A stretch of 64,000 bases of DNA from Phragmites australis. Its lineage: Eukaryota; Streptophyta; Magnoliopsida; Poales; Poaceae. Below, piece after piece: positions 37,093 through 48,742 of the stretch. The notes under the pieces are model-generated. The model saw nothing but the letters and a program-made list of their open reading frames with translations. It searched no databases and was not told where the DNA came from. A program made the position numbers and the translations under genes. The stretch lies in NCBI RefSeq assembly GCF_958298935.1, contig NC_084921.1, forward strand, positions 46,967,001 through 47,031,000, given 5' to 3'. Numbering within the stretch: the stretch's first letter is position 1; the number at the start of each line of letters is the position of its first letter.

Positions 37093-38825
37093 GACATCTC
37101 CAACGGAGTTCGTTTCCGCGCCGCAAACTCCTGTAGTGCCTGGTTTGCCGCCCGACGCCGGTCGTATCTGTCTCCAGCGGCTACCTTATCGGGTGGAACA
37201 GGGAAGCGGGGAGGGGCTCGGCGTCGGCAAAGTTGCGGAGAGATGCAGGCGCCTCATCACTGTGCGCGAGGGGACTGGAATAGTGGCCGTTGCTCCCGCG
37301 GAGAGGCGGAAGTGGAGCTAGCGACTCCTTGCGGAGGCGAGGCGGGCAGCTTCGGTGGCCGGTGCAAGCGACCACCATCCGGCGACCCGGCAGACGACGC
37401 AGATCCGGCGACCGAGCTCGAAGCTTCCCCACCGTCAGTTTGCTCGGCCGCCGCCGCCCTAGGAAGACTGTGGTCCTCCCTAAGCCTGTGGTAAGTCCTC
37501 CGGTCCCAGATCGATGGCTTTGCGTGGCAGCCGGGCGGTGCTGGGGTTGGTTGCCGCCGGTAGTGAAGTAAAAACTGCGATCTTTGTTGAGTTCTTGGGA
37601 AGCTTTGACTCCGGATTCTGCTGTGATTTGTAGTGATTTGTCTGTGAATGTCTCATCTTTCTTGCTTTCTTGCACGGATCTGTGGGTTTGGCAGAATAAA
37701 CATTTCTATCTGTTAGGCAATGATGGATACCTTCCTTTATCTTTCCACCAAAATGGTAGGATTGTAGATTAGAACCAATTGGGTTCACCTTTACTTAAAC
37801 AACTGTATTTTAGCATCTATCTGACTTGAATTGTGTTGCTTTTCATTTATGCTTGAGATTCAAGCGAGTTCCCATCCTGATATGAGCTTCTAGATTTAAA
37901 GAGTTAGGTATTTTAGCATGCTTTGGACATCTCGATTCCCATTTGTTCGTCCCCTTTTTGTGCTTAGGATTCTAGTAGCTGCTATCTTGCTTTAGGTGCC
38001 TGATTGTGGCCTTTGATAGGATCTCTGATACACTCAAGTATTGAGCGGACGCAGAAGATATTTTGACATAATTACATATGTTTTTGTTATTGTACAAGTC
38101 CACAATAACATAAGTGAGGATGGATTGATCCTGGATAACATAGATTGTTGTGATTATTACTGTAAATACACCTTTTTATACAAGAAATGATGTGGCATAC
38201 ATTCTTTATGTGGACTTATTTTTTAATTACATACGGTTTTTTCTAGACCTAGTTTTGAGTTGACTATGCCCTTGACCATTTGTCTTGTTCTGCAAGGGCT
38301 CCTGCAAATATATTGTAAATTGTCATGTGATAGAACTTCATCCACATAGTATGTTCATAATTGATTTTGTGTCCAATTTTGAAGTAACCTGATGCTTGAT
38401 AAATATAGTTTGATTGCAAGTAAAAGTTGAGGGAAAGAAAGTTAGAGTGCAAATCATGATGTAAATATCACTGAACTAAGTGAATAGTGTTTGATTAGAA
38501 AAATGTAGTTCTGTACTTTGGACAGAACCATATATGTTACTGTTACTTAGTACTTGTGTGATTCATTATTCTTTATGCTACTCATTCGTGAACTGAAGCT
38601 TGAGTTAAGTAGTTAATTGCATCTTTTGTTCATATATGGTTCATGTAAGATAAAGGGTCCTATTAGAGGGAAGGCATGGTACCTAGTGCACTAAAAATGA
38701 GAATGGGAACTATATTAGTGTGCACTACTGTGTATATATGTATGTTGCATGAAATGCCTATCCAGTGTACAATTTGAGGTGAAATTTAGTTTCTCGCTTT
38801 AGTCATCCCTCTCCCGTGCTTGTAG

Positions 38826-41046
38826 ATGGACACCGCAGCGCTTGCCGCTCTTGTGTCGAAGATGCAAGACCGTGTGCAGGTGGCGGCTGACGCGTTGAAG
38901 AAGGTGGCCACTGAGAACATGAGTCCAGACAGCACCCCTGCTACCGTGGACCTGAACATTGCACTTCTGCAGGTCGAGACCATTGCGGCGGATTTGGAAC
39001 AACTTGGGTTTGAAGTTGAAGATGCTATGAGCGGCGGTGGCGTGCCCAACCATGTTGGTCACGCCGACAATACAAGCGTGGCAGCGGAAGAGGAAGCATC
39101 AGGATCGAAGGACATTGAGGACGATGACATGGTTCCCACTGACTGGAGCCCGGATGACCTACTGTGTTCGGATGATAGCATGTCCTATGAATCCGATCGT
39201 TCTGGGAGGATGTAGTCAGGTAGGGTGTAAACTTAGATGTTTGGAATTTGCCGAGTTGAGGTAGCTGGTCCCTATATGTTGACGGTTAACCTCTAGTTGT
39301 TTGTCTTCTACTCCAGTAGTACCGCGCGATGTATGTGTTCTTTCCTAAGACGTATCCGTCAGCGTGTTTGTAATGGCCTTACAACAATTTGGCGTAATGT
39401 TATTTAAGAATTTGAGTGTGAACTGGTTATGGTAGGGTGAAATCTGATGCTCATTGAGCTAAGTTCTGTCTCAATGTATCTTTCAGAATCTCCAAAGATG
39501 CTAGTTGCCACAAATTCTGCATTGCTGGCAGTACCACTCGAGTTGGGCTCCACACCTCCCAACTGTACTAGAGTGCTATCCTGGGACTTAGTAAATTAAG
39601 TATAGAAATTGTATTTAATTGTCTCTATCTCTTTAGAATGTCAGCCCATTTGCTTAATTTGTTGTGTGCAGGGAATCTATGGAGTACGCCGGGTTCCTTC
39701 GTGGTGACAACGAAGACATGAATTGGAGCGATGTTACGCTGCTCACCCAAGAAGGCATCTTCGGGACACAGATCCCTTCGGCAGAGGTGCAGAATCTAGA
39801 GGCCTCGGGAGATGTGGCAGCTGTGGGTGGCCGTGGATCCAGTTACAGGGTGGAGGAGGACCTTCTACTGGTGGGGCCATGGCTGCACGTGAGCATGAAT
39901 CCCGTGGTGGGGAGCAACCAGAGCATTCTGGCAGAGGGTCGAGAGTTTCTTCCGCGAGAACAAAAAGTTCACGTCGACCCGCAATAGGAAGTCGCTGCAG
40001 GGGAGATGGACGTTCATCAACGGTATGGTCCAGAAGTTTTGCGGCCATTACGGTAGGGCTCAGCGCAATAAGAGGAGTGGTACGACCGAGGCGGAGACGG
40101 TATGTGATTAGTTCTTTCTTTTTTGCAAGCAATTGGTGCAATGTTTAACAAGAACTACCAATCTATAAAAAGCAAAAGCCTATCTGAGATTATCAGATTT
40201 TGGTTGTATTGATCACTTATGTTACAACATGCATCATATGCAACATGGAAGCTCAATTTGTATATCAGTGAATAGCACAGTTTTTACTTGTTGCACCTTC
40301 TGTTGTGAAAACATAAGTTTCTATTAGTTGTAACCAGTTTTTGCTTCGTTATCTAGAATAGCTCAGTTTCTATACCTAAACCATTGTAGTTCTTTTCCAT
40401 AGGAGGCATGTGGTTTAGTTTTTCAAAAAGGCCAAACATGTCAATAGGATTTTGGTTAAAGTTTCTGCAAACATGCATCAATTACAACATGCATCATATG
40501 CAACATCTATGCAATTCTATTAAACTGAGGTGCCATATATTGTAAACATTGCAGGTCGTGGAGGCATGCACGATGTTTCAGGCCGCGGAGCACAAGGAGT
40601 TCACGTTGTTGCCTTGTTGGAGGGAGTTGCGGGATCATCCCAAGTGGCAAGTGGAATCCTCGTGCAAGAAGCAGAAGACCACCGCCACGGGAAGCCCCTC
40701 ATCGACGCCTCATGTTGCCTCTTCTGCCAGCCTGAACGTAGTTGAAGATGTGGATGCACCGACATCCAATGCCAGTCCACATGCCAAACGGCCACCTGGA
40801 AACACTCGCTCCAAGGAAGCCCGCGGTACTTCCTCGTCGAGCTTAGCTTCTAGCCCCATGACGGACCTATTTGACCGGCAGTTGACAATGAAAGACAAGA
40901 TTGAAAAGGAAAGGGCTGAGAGGTTTGCTGAGTTGATGGATGTGGAGCGGCATAGGCTCAGGCTCGAGGAGAACAAAATGAAAATGGAACAGGAAAAGGA
41001 GCAGCAAAGGCTCAGGCTCAAGGCGGAGCGGAGGAGAGGCACATAA
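38826..41046 (+). pseudogene. PIF/Harbinger ORF1 (Myb/trihelix-like, NAM-associated)
   Basis: The core is RGSSYRVEEDLLLVGPWLHV and SMNPVVGSNQS (39830-39935), a SANT/trihelix-like DNA-binding start. After a frame change near 39935 come WQRVESFFRENKKFTSTR, LQGRWTFINGMVQKFCGHY and RAQRNKRSGTTEAET. The last ends at a GT donor (40100). The next exon, 40555-41046, carries LLPCWRELRDHPKW and a charged coiled-coil end (MKDKIEKERAERFAELMDVE). In PIF/Harbinger elements ORF1 helps the transposase bind and enter the nucleus. Upstream exons at 38826-39213 and from 39672 (ESMEYAGFLRG) may belong to it; the splice joining them is not clear. The one-base-type shift within the DNA-binding domain makes it a pseudogene unless it is a sequence error. 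Confidence 0.75.
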
Positions 41047-41225
41047 TGAGCATGGATCTTTCTCAAATGGATGAGGACCAACAGGCCTACTACAAGAGCC
41101 TCAGGTAGAGCATCATTGCCGCTAGGCGCACCACCTTTGGCCCATCTGTCTAACTTGTGATCTTGTTTGCGAAGTTAGTGTTTTATGTGATGTTGAAACT
41201 GTTTTATGCAACTGTTATCCAGTAG

Positions 41226-41311
41226 TAGAACTCAAGTTATCCTGTTTGGTTTCTGTACTAGAACTCAAGTTACGCTGTTTGGTTTCTCAATCAGAACTCA
41301 AGTATCCTGTA
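41226..41311 (+). repeat. 33-bp minisatellite, about 2.6 copies
   Basis: The unit beginning AGAACTCAAGTTATCCTG starts at 41227, 41260 and 41293, exactly 33 bp apart. It lies just downstream of ORF1, in what would be its 3' UTR. Confidence 0.85.
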
Positions 41312-41584
41312 TGCTGGACTTTCTATTCAATTGACGCATATGAAGTACTTCAATATTGATGCTGTTTATCTTAGAAAATGTGCAGAGTATCTCAGGGTGC
41401 ATGGATGTGTCCTTTCTTTGTGCATGGAGATGAGCTTGGATGTGTCTGTAGCTTCCATTGCCTCTTTTGATTGAGGTTATGTGGATTTGATCAGCAAAGC
41501 TTGAGCTTAATCTTGTGTCCAGAGGATGGGCCTCTTGCATTCGACAAGATTCATCTCTAAAGTATCAACAGTCACAGATCTGAG

Positions 41585-41760
41585 TTTCACAACGAACTAG
41601 AGGTCTTGCCAGATTCTGTTGGGTGCTTTATGAATTTACCTGAAGGCATGAGTCGCTTAATTAACATGCGCCACCTCTGTTTATATCTTGATTGGGATAT
41701 AGTGACTGCTTTCAGATCAATGCCCTTCCACACAGACAAAACAAACTACTGGGAGACCCA
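41585..41760 (+). pseudogene. NB-LRR resistance-gene fragment inside the Harbinger element
   Basis: One frame reads ELEVLPDSVGCFMNLPEGMS followed by RLINMRHLCLYLDWDIVTAF, which is the leucine-rich repeat wording of plant NB-LRR proteins (LPDSIG, L-NLPEGM, L-NLRHL). The match lasts about 50 residues and has no neighbouring NB-ARC motifs, start or stop. It sits between the two convergent transposon genes, so it is either a captured fragment or a relic of another insertion. Confidence 0.6.
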
Positions 41761-41881
41761 TGTTTTCCTGCTACCCAGATATCAACTGAAATCAAAGTAA
41801 TACTGACATGTTTTACAAGTACGCTAAACCATTCATAAAACATCCATAGCTTGATAATATAGCGTACACAAGATGTTGGTA

Positions 41882-44800
41882 CTACTCTCCTCCGTGGAGC
41901 TGCCAGAGATGCTCGACAAGATCGTCACGGAGCTGGTGATGACCCTGCCTACTAGTTATCATCCCATACCTTTGGGCAAATGCTTGCAGTGTGGGGGTTG
42001 GGGTGTGCGACGGCTCCACATGCTCATCAGCACCGTCGTACACGTGTTCGACTTCACCATTCAGTCTCTCTTCTTCGATTATCATATTGTGCATGATAAT
42101 GCAGGCGGTCATGATGTTGTGAAGGGTTTTCTGATCCCATATCCTCGTAGCCCCCCGGACTATGGGAAACCGAGACTGTAGGACCCCGAAGGCTCGTTCC
42201 ACATCCTTCCGTAGCGCCGCCTGCTGAACGACGAAGTGTTGCCGCTTCCTCCCAACTGGAGAAGATATGGGCTTCACGAAGGTGGCCCATTCCGGATAGA
42301 TACCATCTGCAAGGTAGTACCCCATGGTGTACTAGTGTCCATTAATGGAGTATTGTACCTGGGGGGCCACGCCAGCAGCAAGATTGTCGAGGAGATGTGA
42401 GCAGTGCAGAACGTTGATGTCGTTCAGCAAACCTGGCATGCCGAAGAAGGCATGCCAAATCCACAGGTCCTGCGATACCACCGCCTCTAGAATGATCGTC
42501 GGAGAGTTGACATGGCCGGTGAAAGAACCCGACCACACCGTCGAACAGTTCTTCCACCTCCAATGCATACAGTCGATGCTTCCCAGCATCCCGGGGAACC
42601 CTCTTCGCTCGTTTATAGCAATCAAGCGAGCGGTGTCCTCCTCGTTCGGAGAACGGATGTACTCATCGCCAAACACCCCGACGACGGCACGAACAAACCG
42701 CCTCATGCTCTCAATGATGGTGGCCTCCCCTAGCCAGAGGCACTCATCCAGAGAATTGGCAGGAGCATCGTATGATAGCATACGAAACGCCGCGTGACTT
42801 TTTCAACGCCGACAGCCCGAGTGTAAGACCAGCGTTGCCGGGATCTCCTGTGCCTCCTGTATCAGTCCCTGGATTACGTAGCTGATACGCACAGTACAAC
42901 AGTTGTAGTATCCAGTCAAATTCGTACAATACATTAACGTACAGTGTACTTTAAGTTACAAACCATATTGTCTCTTACAAATATGGCCTAGCGGCCTTCA
43001 TGAAAAGCACAGCGGAAAAAGGACCCAAGCCACAAGCAGCGAGGGTGCGAACACGACGCTTAGACTACTCTTCGTCTCCGGCTTCGCCCCCGGCAAAGCC
43101 GGTGTTATCTTCTTCATCTGAAGGACAGCAAGAGTGAGTACAAAAGGTACTCAGCAAGCCCTATACTACTTTCAAGAGTTTCATAGATGCATAATGAAGT
43201 ATTTCAAGGATAAAGCTTTACGGAATAGTTTTAGCGTAAAGCAATCTATGCAGGTATTAGTTGTATCATCAATGATTATCTTTAAAACTGTTTTAATAGT
43301 TCAAAACCAGTAACAAGCTTTATCTGGGGGTTTTCGGTCCTGGGAGGGGCTATACCTCACTCCGCAGTCCCTTTTATCACAACTGGTGTACCTCTAGTAC
43401 CACACAGCTTCTGGCGGAATCGAGCCAGGAACATTAACATACGGACATCTAGTCCACACACTCACTCATCAAGACACACGCACCCTGAGTCTAGTCAACG
43501 CGATTGCTGCTTTCGCATGTCCATGACCGTGGACACGGCTATTCGAATAGTTTTACACTCTGCAGAGGTTGTACAGCTTTACCCATATGATATGCTCAGC
43601 CTCCAACCGTTGCAAGCGGAGGAGCGAATCATACCGAGACTCTCCAAACACCTTTCCTGCCGGGCTTTTCCACGAGACACGCCCAAGTACCAGAGTTGCA
43701 TGCTTCCGAAGGCCAGCATCCCTTTTTAAGCCTTGGCCGGTACTAGAAACCTCCAAGCATGCGGGACAGGATAGTACTTGCCTGCTCGTTGCTCTCAGCC
43801 TCCTGGTATGATGTCCGACCCAGTCCAGTGAAAGGAAAGTCAAGTCCTGCCCATACAGGACGCATGGTTGTACGTAGTGGCTAGGCTAGACGGGCCGCAA
43901 TGACTCGGTCCTTAAGCGGCCGGGGTGGGCATCTCCCAGCACGAGTATTCCCACAATACCACATGCCCCCAAGAGCATCCCTTCCCGCAGAGGACTACTC
44001 TACCTGCCCCCACCAAAACAGTTTTCACCCATTTTTACACACCACCCACCATATCCTACACACCGACAAGGATCTCACATCTATCACGAAATTCATATCC
44101 ATCAAGGATTCATGGTATATGACTTGTCATTGGATAATGATAATTTATCATCTCCGAGGAGATGCAGTTTAAAAGCGACATCTCCGAGGAGATGTATTCA
44201 ATCCTAAGCATGCTAGATATCAAGGTGTCATCTATTGTTAATATATGTAACAACAGGTATTCCTAGGGTGATATGTATTCTGGATGATGACATGTATGGC
44301 ATGGCAGTGTTGATAGGGTTAACTACTACAAGTAGTTTGAAAGAAAATGCAATATATAGCACATGCGATAATAAGTTCGATTTTAGTTGATCATATATAT
44401 TATTCGAAAACATAGGTTCAATATGATCAAGGAAAATAGGACTTGCCTTCTCCGGAGTTCTCCTCTTGATTTTGGTCAAAGTCAGGATCCTCCTCAGCCC
44501 GAATAATCCCAGCACAGATCTCGCAAAACAAATGTCCTTGTTCTTGCTCTTGCTCCTCTGTAATTCACAACTACTATCAATACGGCTAAACTAAAGAAAA
44601 ACCAATCAACACCCATTGAAAAGCCAAACAAGTCTTAACGAACACCACGAGGTGACCAATGAGTAGATCTTGATTTTTGATGAATTTCGGCGAAAGAATC
44701 GCCGAAATCGGAGCCAGAACGAAGAAGTTACGGTTCTGAGAATATTTAAATCTAAAAAAAAATATAAAAATACACTATTCATGGGTGGGGCCCACCGAAC

Positions 44801-47238
44801 AGTGAAAGGGGCCCATATGAACAGTGACCAGGTGGAGCCCACTACAGTAATGGGCTTGCACAGTGCGGCCTACAGAGTATTTGGGCTGGCTGCTAAATGG
44901 GCTACTGGAGCTGGGCCGGCCTGCTGAGGCCTGGCCCGCTGGCGGTTGGCTGCTTGGGCCGAGCTAGCGATGCACGGGCCGAGACGGCCGTTGGGCCGAG
45001 CCGAGGCCGGTCTGGCCAAGCCAGGCCATGGCCCGTTGGCCAGTTTGGTGGGCGCGCGGGCGTGCGCGCGTGCCTACGCGAGCGGACGGTGGAGAGGGAG
45101 AAGTTTGGCCGGCGGCGAGCAATCTTGCGGCGGTGCGCACCAGAGAGCTCACCGGAAAAGTGTTTCGGCCAAAGCTTCACGACGACGAAGGCACGCCGGC
45201 CAACCTTGAGAACTGACGGACTCGGCAGGGGGCACCTCGACGGCAGCCGGTGGCGGAAACGATGCCAGTTCATCGCCGGAGGGGGAACAAGACGCGGAGA
45301 GAAACGGGCGGCACCTCCCCTGTACGGGAAAGGGGCCAACCTGCAAGAAAAAGAGGCATGGAGCCTCTTTAACACACGGCACGATGGCCGGTGACCACAC
45401 TACTCATACGCACGCGCCGGCGGCGACCTGACGCGGTGGCGGAACCACAAACGCGTTGGCGTGCAGCTATCAGCCAAATTGGCGCATGGGGTGGCCTACT
45501 TAGCTAGCCTAGGGACTCTAGGGAGGCTAGGGGGCTCACCAGTGAGGTCGGACGGCGGCAAGCGGCGACTGCGGTCGACGGTGGGGACGACGAATGACGG
45601 CGGCTCGGGCTTCGCGCGAAGGCAGCTCCCGTCGAGCTTTCCGGGCCAACGGATGGTGGCACACGGGCAGCGTCGGCTTAAGGTCCTCCTCGGCAGCTCG
45701 TCGGCGATGGCGTATGGTCGACGGCGAGCAGTGGCGAGGCGAGAAACGGGGCGGCGGTGGCGGATGTGGTGAAAGGGATAAGGAGGGAGCGCTGGCCTGC
45801 TATTTATAACTGGGAGGGGAGGCGGCACTAAGGCGAGGGCGAGGGACATGTGAGCGGGCGCGGGTGTCCACCGCGGGTCGACGGTGAGCAGTGGCGTGCA
45901 ACGAGGCACGCGACGCGGTGGCGGTGGCCTGTGGTCGGCCGACGCGCGGCAGGCTACCGCCAGCACGCGTACTGCGGCGCCAGCGCAGTGGCCGGGGCAG
46001 GGGCAGAGAGAAGGGAGAGGCATGGGCTCGGGACGGAGCTGTCCCGCGAAGAGCGGCGGCCGGCGACGTGGCCTGCAGCGTTGGCGGGGAGAGAAGGGAG
46101 AGAGGAGAGGGAAGAGGGGCGTGCGGCGATGGTCGACGCGCGGCAGCGGGGTCGGCATCAGAGAAGGCGGCATGGCCAGAGGCGCCTTCGGCTGGGCGCG
46201 CGCGAAGCTGGGCCGTGAGACGGCCCAGGTGCGCGGGAGGGGAGGAGGGCGGTCGGGTGGGCCGCGGGCGCCGGCATGGGCCGCACCCAAAAGAAAGAGG
46301 GAAAGAGGCCGGTTTAGGCTGTGGAAAGAAAGAAAAGAGAACCGGCCCACTGAGAATTTGGAGGAGAAAAAGAAAGAGAGAAAAAGAGAAAGAGAATCAA
46401 ACATATCTTTGGAATAATTCAATTTGGAAATTTGAATTTGGAACTTGACTTTAGATTAAGATCAACTTCAATTATTTATTTGGAGTTGATTTAATCTGGA
46501 TCTCTGAGCTTGGAGATAATTTGATTTAAGCTGATCAGAGTCTAAGAGTAGGTTTGAATTGAGAGACATTTAATTCAAACCTCCACACAAAGAATCGTAA
46601 AATCCAATAATACATGACAGTCAACCTAATGCAGTGATCATGCTAGAATTTGCACTGGCAAACTTTGGAACAACTAGTCAACTCAATACCTCCAACATGT
46701 ATGAAGGTGTATGCACTGGCATACATACACATCCCTGTACATGTACTAGCTTACTTAATTATCCTTAAAAAGTTTTAATTTAGAGCTAATTCTGTAATTA
46801 TACAACATGCTAAACACAGGGTGTTACACCGAGCTCCCCTGCAGCGTTCCTCCTCTATTGGAACCACGGGTCATGGTCCACAACTGCCTGCACAATATTG
46901 AGGTAAAGGTCACATTTCATCCTGAACCTGCACGACCAACGACCATAAGATGCCACACACATACATGTGTTCATAATACTTCGACAAGAGACTTTCTGTT
47001 CACAATATTACCTACGACAGAAGATGTAATCGGGGTACACCAGGGGATCAGCGAAGTAGTCGTTGAACAACCTATGATGGCCCTCCAGCCGATTCCGCTG
47101 GATACGCCGACGGCCCGACACTGAACCGCCCCAAGCTCCCCGTTGTGATGCCTCTGACTCATGCAAGGCGCTGACAGTCGCAAGGAATAAATTATCTTCC
47201 TCATTGGAAGAGTCATTGCCGAAACACAGCTCTCTCAC
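41882..47238 (-). pseudogene. PIF/Harbinger DDE transposase, split by a solo LTR
   Basis: The 5' exon (47238 to about 46987) reads NDSSNEEDNLFLATVSALHE and ends YFADPLVYPDYIFCRR at a GT donor. The second exon runs from about 46896 into the LTR at 46828 (LYLNIVQAVVDHDPWFQ) and resumes at 42821 to 41882. The catalytic triad is present: Asp in GSIDCMHWRWKN, Asp in LLNDINVLHCS and Glu in KDVERAFGVLQSRFPI. Lesions apart from the LTR: TAG at 46854-46856 after DPWFQ, a 2-base-type deletion near 42795, and TAG at 42332-42334 within NGH-YTMGYYLADGIYP. The domain order, HTH-like start then DDE nuclease, matches the family, which now includes the domesticated HARBI1 proteins. It ends tail to tail with ORF1. 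Confidence 0.88.
42822..46828 (-). mobile_element. Solo LTR (gypsy type, about 4.0 kb) inserted in the transposase
   Basis: The plus-strand ends are TGTAAGACC and GGTGTTACA, so on the minus strand the LTR runs TGTAACACC to GGTCTTACA with TG/CA ends. Both sides carry CCGAG (42817-42821 and 46829-46833), a perfect 5-bp target duplication. Removing 42822-46833 rejoins the transposase reading GEL-GLSAL. The minus-strand text TTGCTGAGTACCTTTTGTAC near 43140-43165 is a common gypsy-LTR motif. I find no second LTR, primer site or gag-pol, so it is a solo LTR left by recombination. The 4,007-bp length fits the long-LTR gypsy lineages or a non-autonomous LARD. A GC-rich segment at 44880-46300 yields long but meaningless open frames. 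Confidence 0.9.
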
Positions 47239-48140
47239 GGTCTACTTCCAGGCTTCGCAATGATCCATTTTTGGCTGGCTTGCAAAGTTTGAGTACCTCA
47301 CCCTCATATATATAGGGATATGATGAGCCTTGTGACGGAAGCCAACGTTGTTCCTTGCCCTGGAAGCCAGTACTCGTGAGGCTTCAGCAGCAAGACTGGT
47401 GGCCTTCTTCCGCAGCAAGGCACCGCAGTTCCTTCCACTGCAAGCCACTACTCGTTAGTCTTCTGCAGCAAGACTGGTGGCCTTCTTCCTGTACAAGCTA
47501 GATTGCAGTGGACGCCACGTCCTACGTACATTGGAAACATTCATTTCAGACTGTGTATTTGCAGGTGGCGATAAAAAAATTAGCGCTCAAATATTTAATG
47601 CAACAATATAGTGCGCAAAAAAATAATCCGAATAAATAAATTTCGTCACACTAATTTATACCGTGCCATTCAATAGCCGTTGCAACGGGAACATGTGAAA
47701 AAACAATGCTGCTGCGGCGGTTATAGTGGTTGGGAAAAAATCAGTTTAATATAGGGGAGAAAAGATAATAGATGAGATATAGAGTAGCTGCTGGAGATGG
47801 ATGGAATGAGGGATGCTGTAACAGTGATAGGGGATGCTGTAATAGTATTTTTTAGGATGAAAATTTGAGGTAGCTGCTGGAGATGGTCTAAGTATGATGA
47901 TAGATGGTCTTTTCTGTTTAATACAGTAATTGAGAATCTGGAATTAGAACTATCGAGACACAAATTTATCTGGACAAACTCACTAGAAGTCCCAATATTT
48001 GAAAAGTTGGATAGAGTTTTAGTGAGCACGAACTGGGAGCTCAAATACCCCTTTTTCACATTTGAGGCTTTGAGTAGGGATATCTCTTACCACACTCTGT
48101 TACTATTTGACTTAGGGGGCCATGTTATAGTGGAAACCAA

Positions 48141-48706
48141 GAGTTTTTTATTTTTATATTTTCTATCATTAATATTTAAATAAATAGACTTCTGATGGTA
48201 ATATTTGTATAAATAAACGTCTACCGTCCTCTGTTGTAGCCTCTTTTGCTATAAAAATACTATTTTGGCTATTTAAATTGCCATGAAAATTATCCCCCTC
48301 CCCCCTTTTTTTTAGATTTAAATGGCTATTTTGGTTTATTTCAATCTTTTTATAGCATGAGGACAGTGGGATGAGGGGGGGCGGGTGCGGGGGGCTAACC
48401 GTCTCTTGAGAGGGCGGTAAGGGGGCTATCCGCCCTCTCAGTGAGCGATAAGAGGCGATACAGCCAACGGGCGCGGGGTGGGGCCTACCCACCCTCTCAA
48501 GGGGCGGTAATGAGCGTTGGGCTCAGGAATGGGCTCTACCCGCCCTTTGAGAGGGCAGTAAGCGGTGACGCTGTCATCATGGCATCCTTGCCACCTTTTA
48601 AAAGGGCTGCAACTCTTTTAGAAGGTGGTAGACGTCTAATTATGTAAATATTATTATTAGGGGTTTATTTATTTAAATTTTAATGATAAAAAATATAAAA
48701 AAACTT
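48141..48706. mobile_element. Mutator-like MITE, 9-bp target duplication
   Basis: GGAAACCAA flanks both sides (48132-48140 and 48707-48715); one more T at the left of each makes it 10. The ends are GAGTTTTTTATTTTTATATT and its inverted relative (AATATAAAAAAACTT), with inverted similarity of about 50 bp including ATTTAAATAAATA. The core (48400-48620) repeats short palindromic units of the CCGCCCTCTCAAGAGGGCGG kind five times. No coding capacity. Confidence 0.85.
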
Positions 48707-48742
48707 GGAAACCAATGGCTATTTAAATTTGAGATTTGTTGG

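Larger units (their letters stand above)
37093..47888. mobile_element. PIF/Harbinger DNA transposon with nested insertion
   Basis: The left end reads GACATCTCCAACGGAG and the inverted right end GACCATCTCCAGCAGC, a short imperfect terminal repeat of a grass PIF-like type. TAA flanks both ends (37090-37092 and 47889-47891), the 3-bp target duplication this superfamily makes. Inside are the two genes of the class: a Myb/trihelix-like ORF1 on the plus strand and a DDE transposase on the minus strand, ending tail to tail near 41.05 and 41.88 kb. Subtracting the 4,007-bp LTR inside it and its 5-bp duplication leaves about 6.8 kb. A GC-rich first-exon-like stretch (37100-37500) probably belongs to ORF1. 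The subterminal motif GTAGCTGCTGGAGATGG occurs twice at the right (47784 and 47870). Both genes are broken, so it is not autonomous. Confidence 0.85.

Noticed and set aside
45496..46422. 308-codon open frame on the minus strand, the longest single frame in the window
   Set aside because: It lies in the GC-rich part of the solo LTR, is Pro/Arg-rich, overlaps long frames on the opposite strand and has no motif. GC-rich sequence has few stops by chance.
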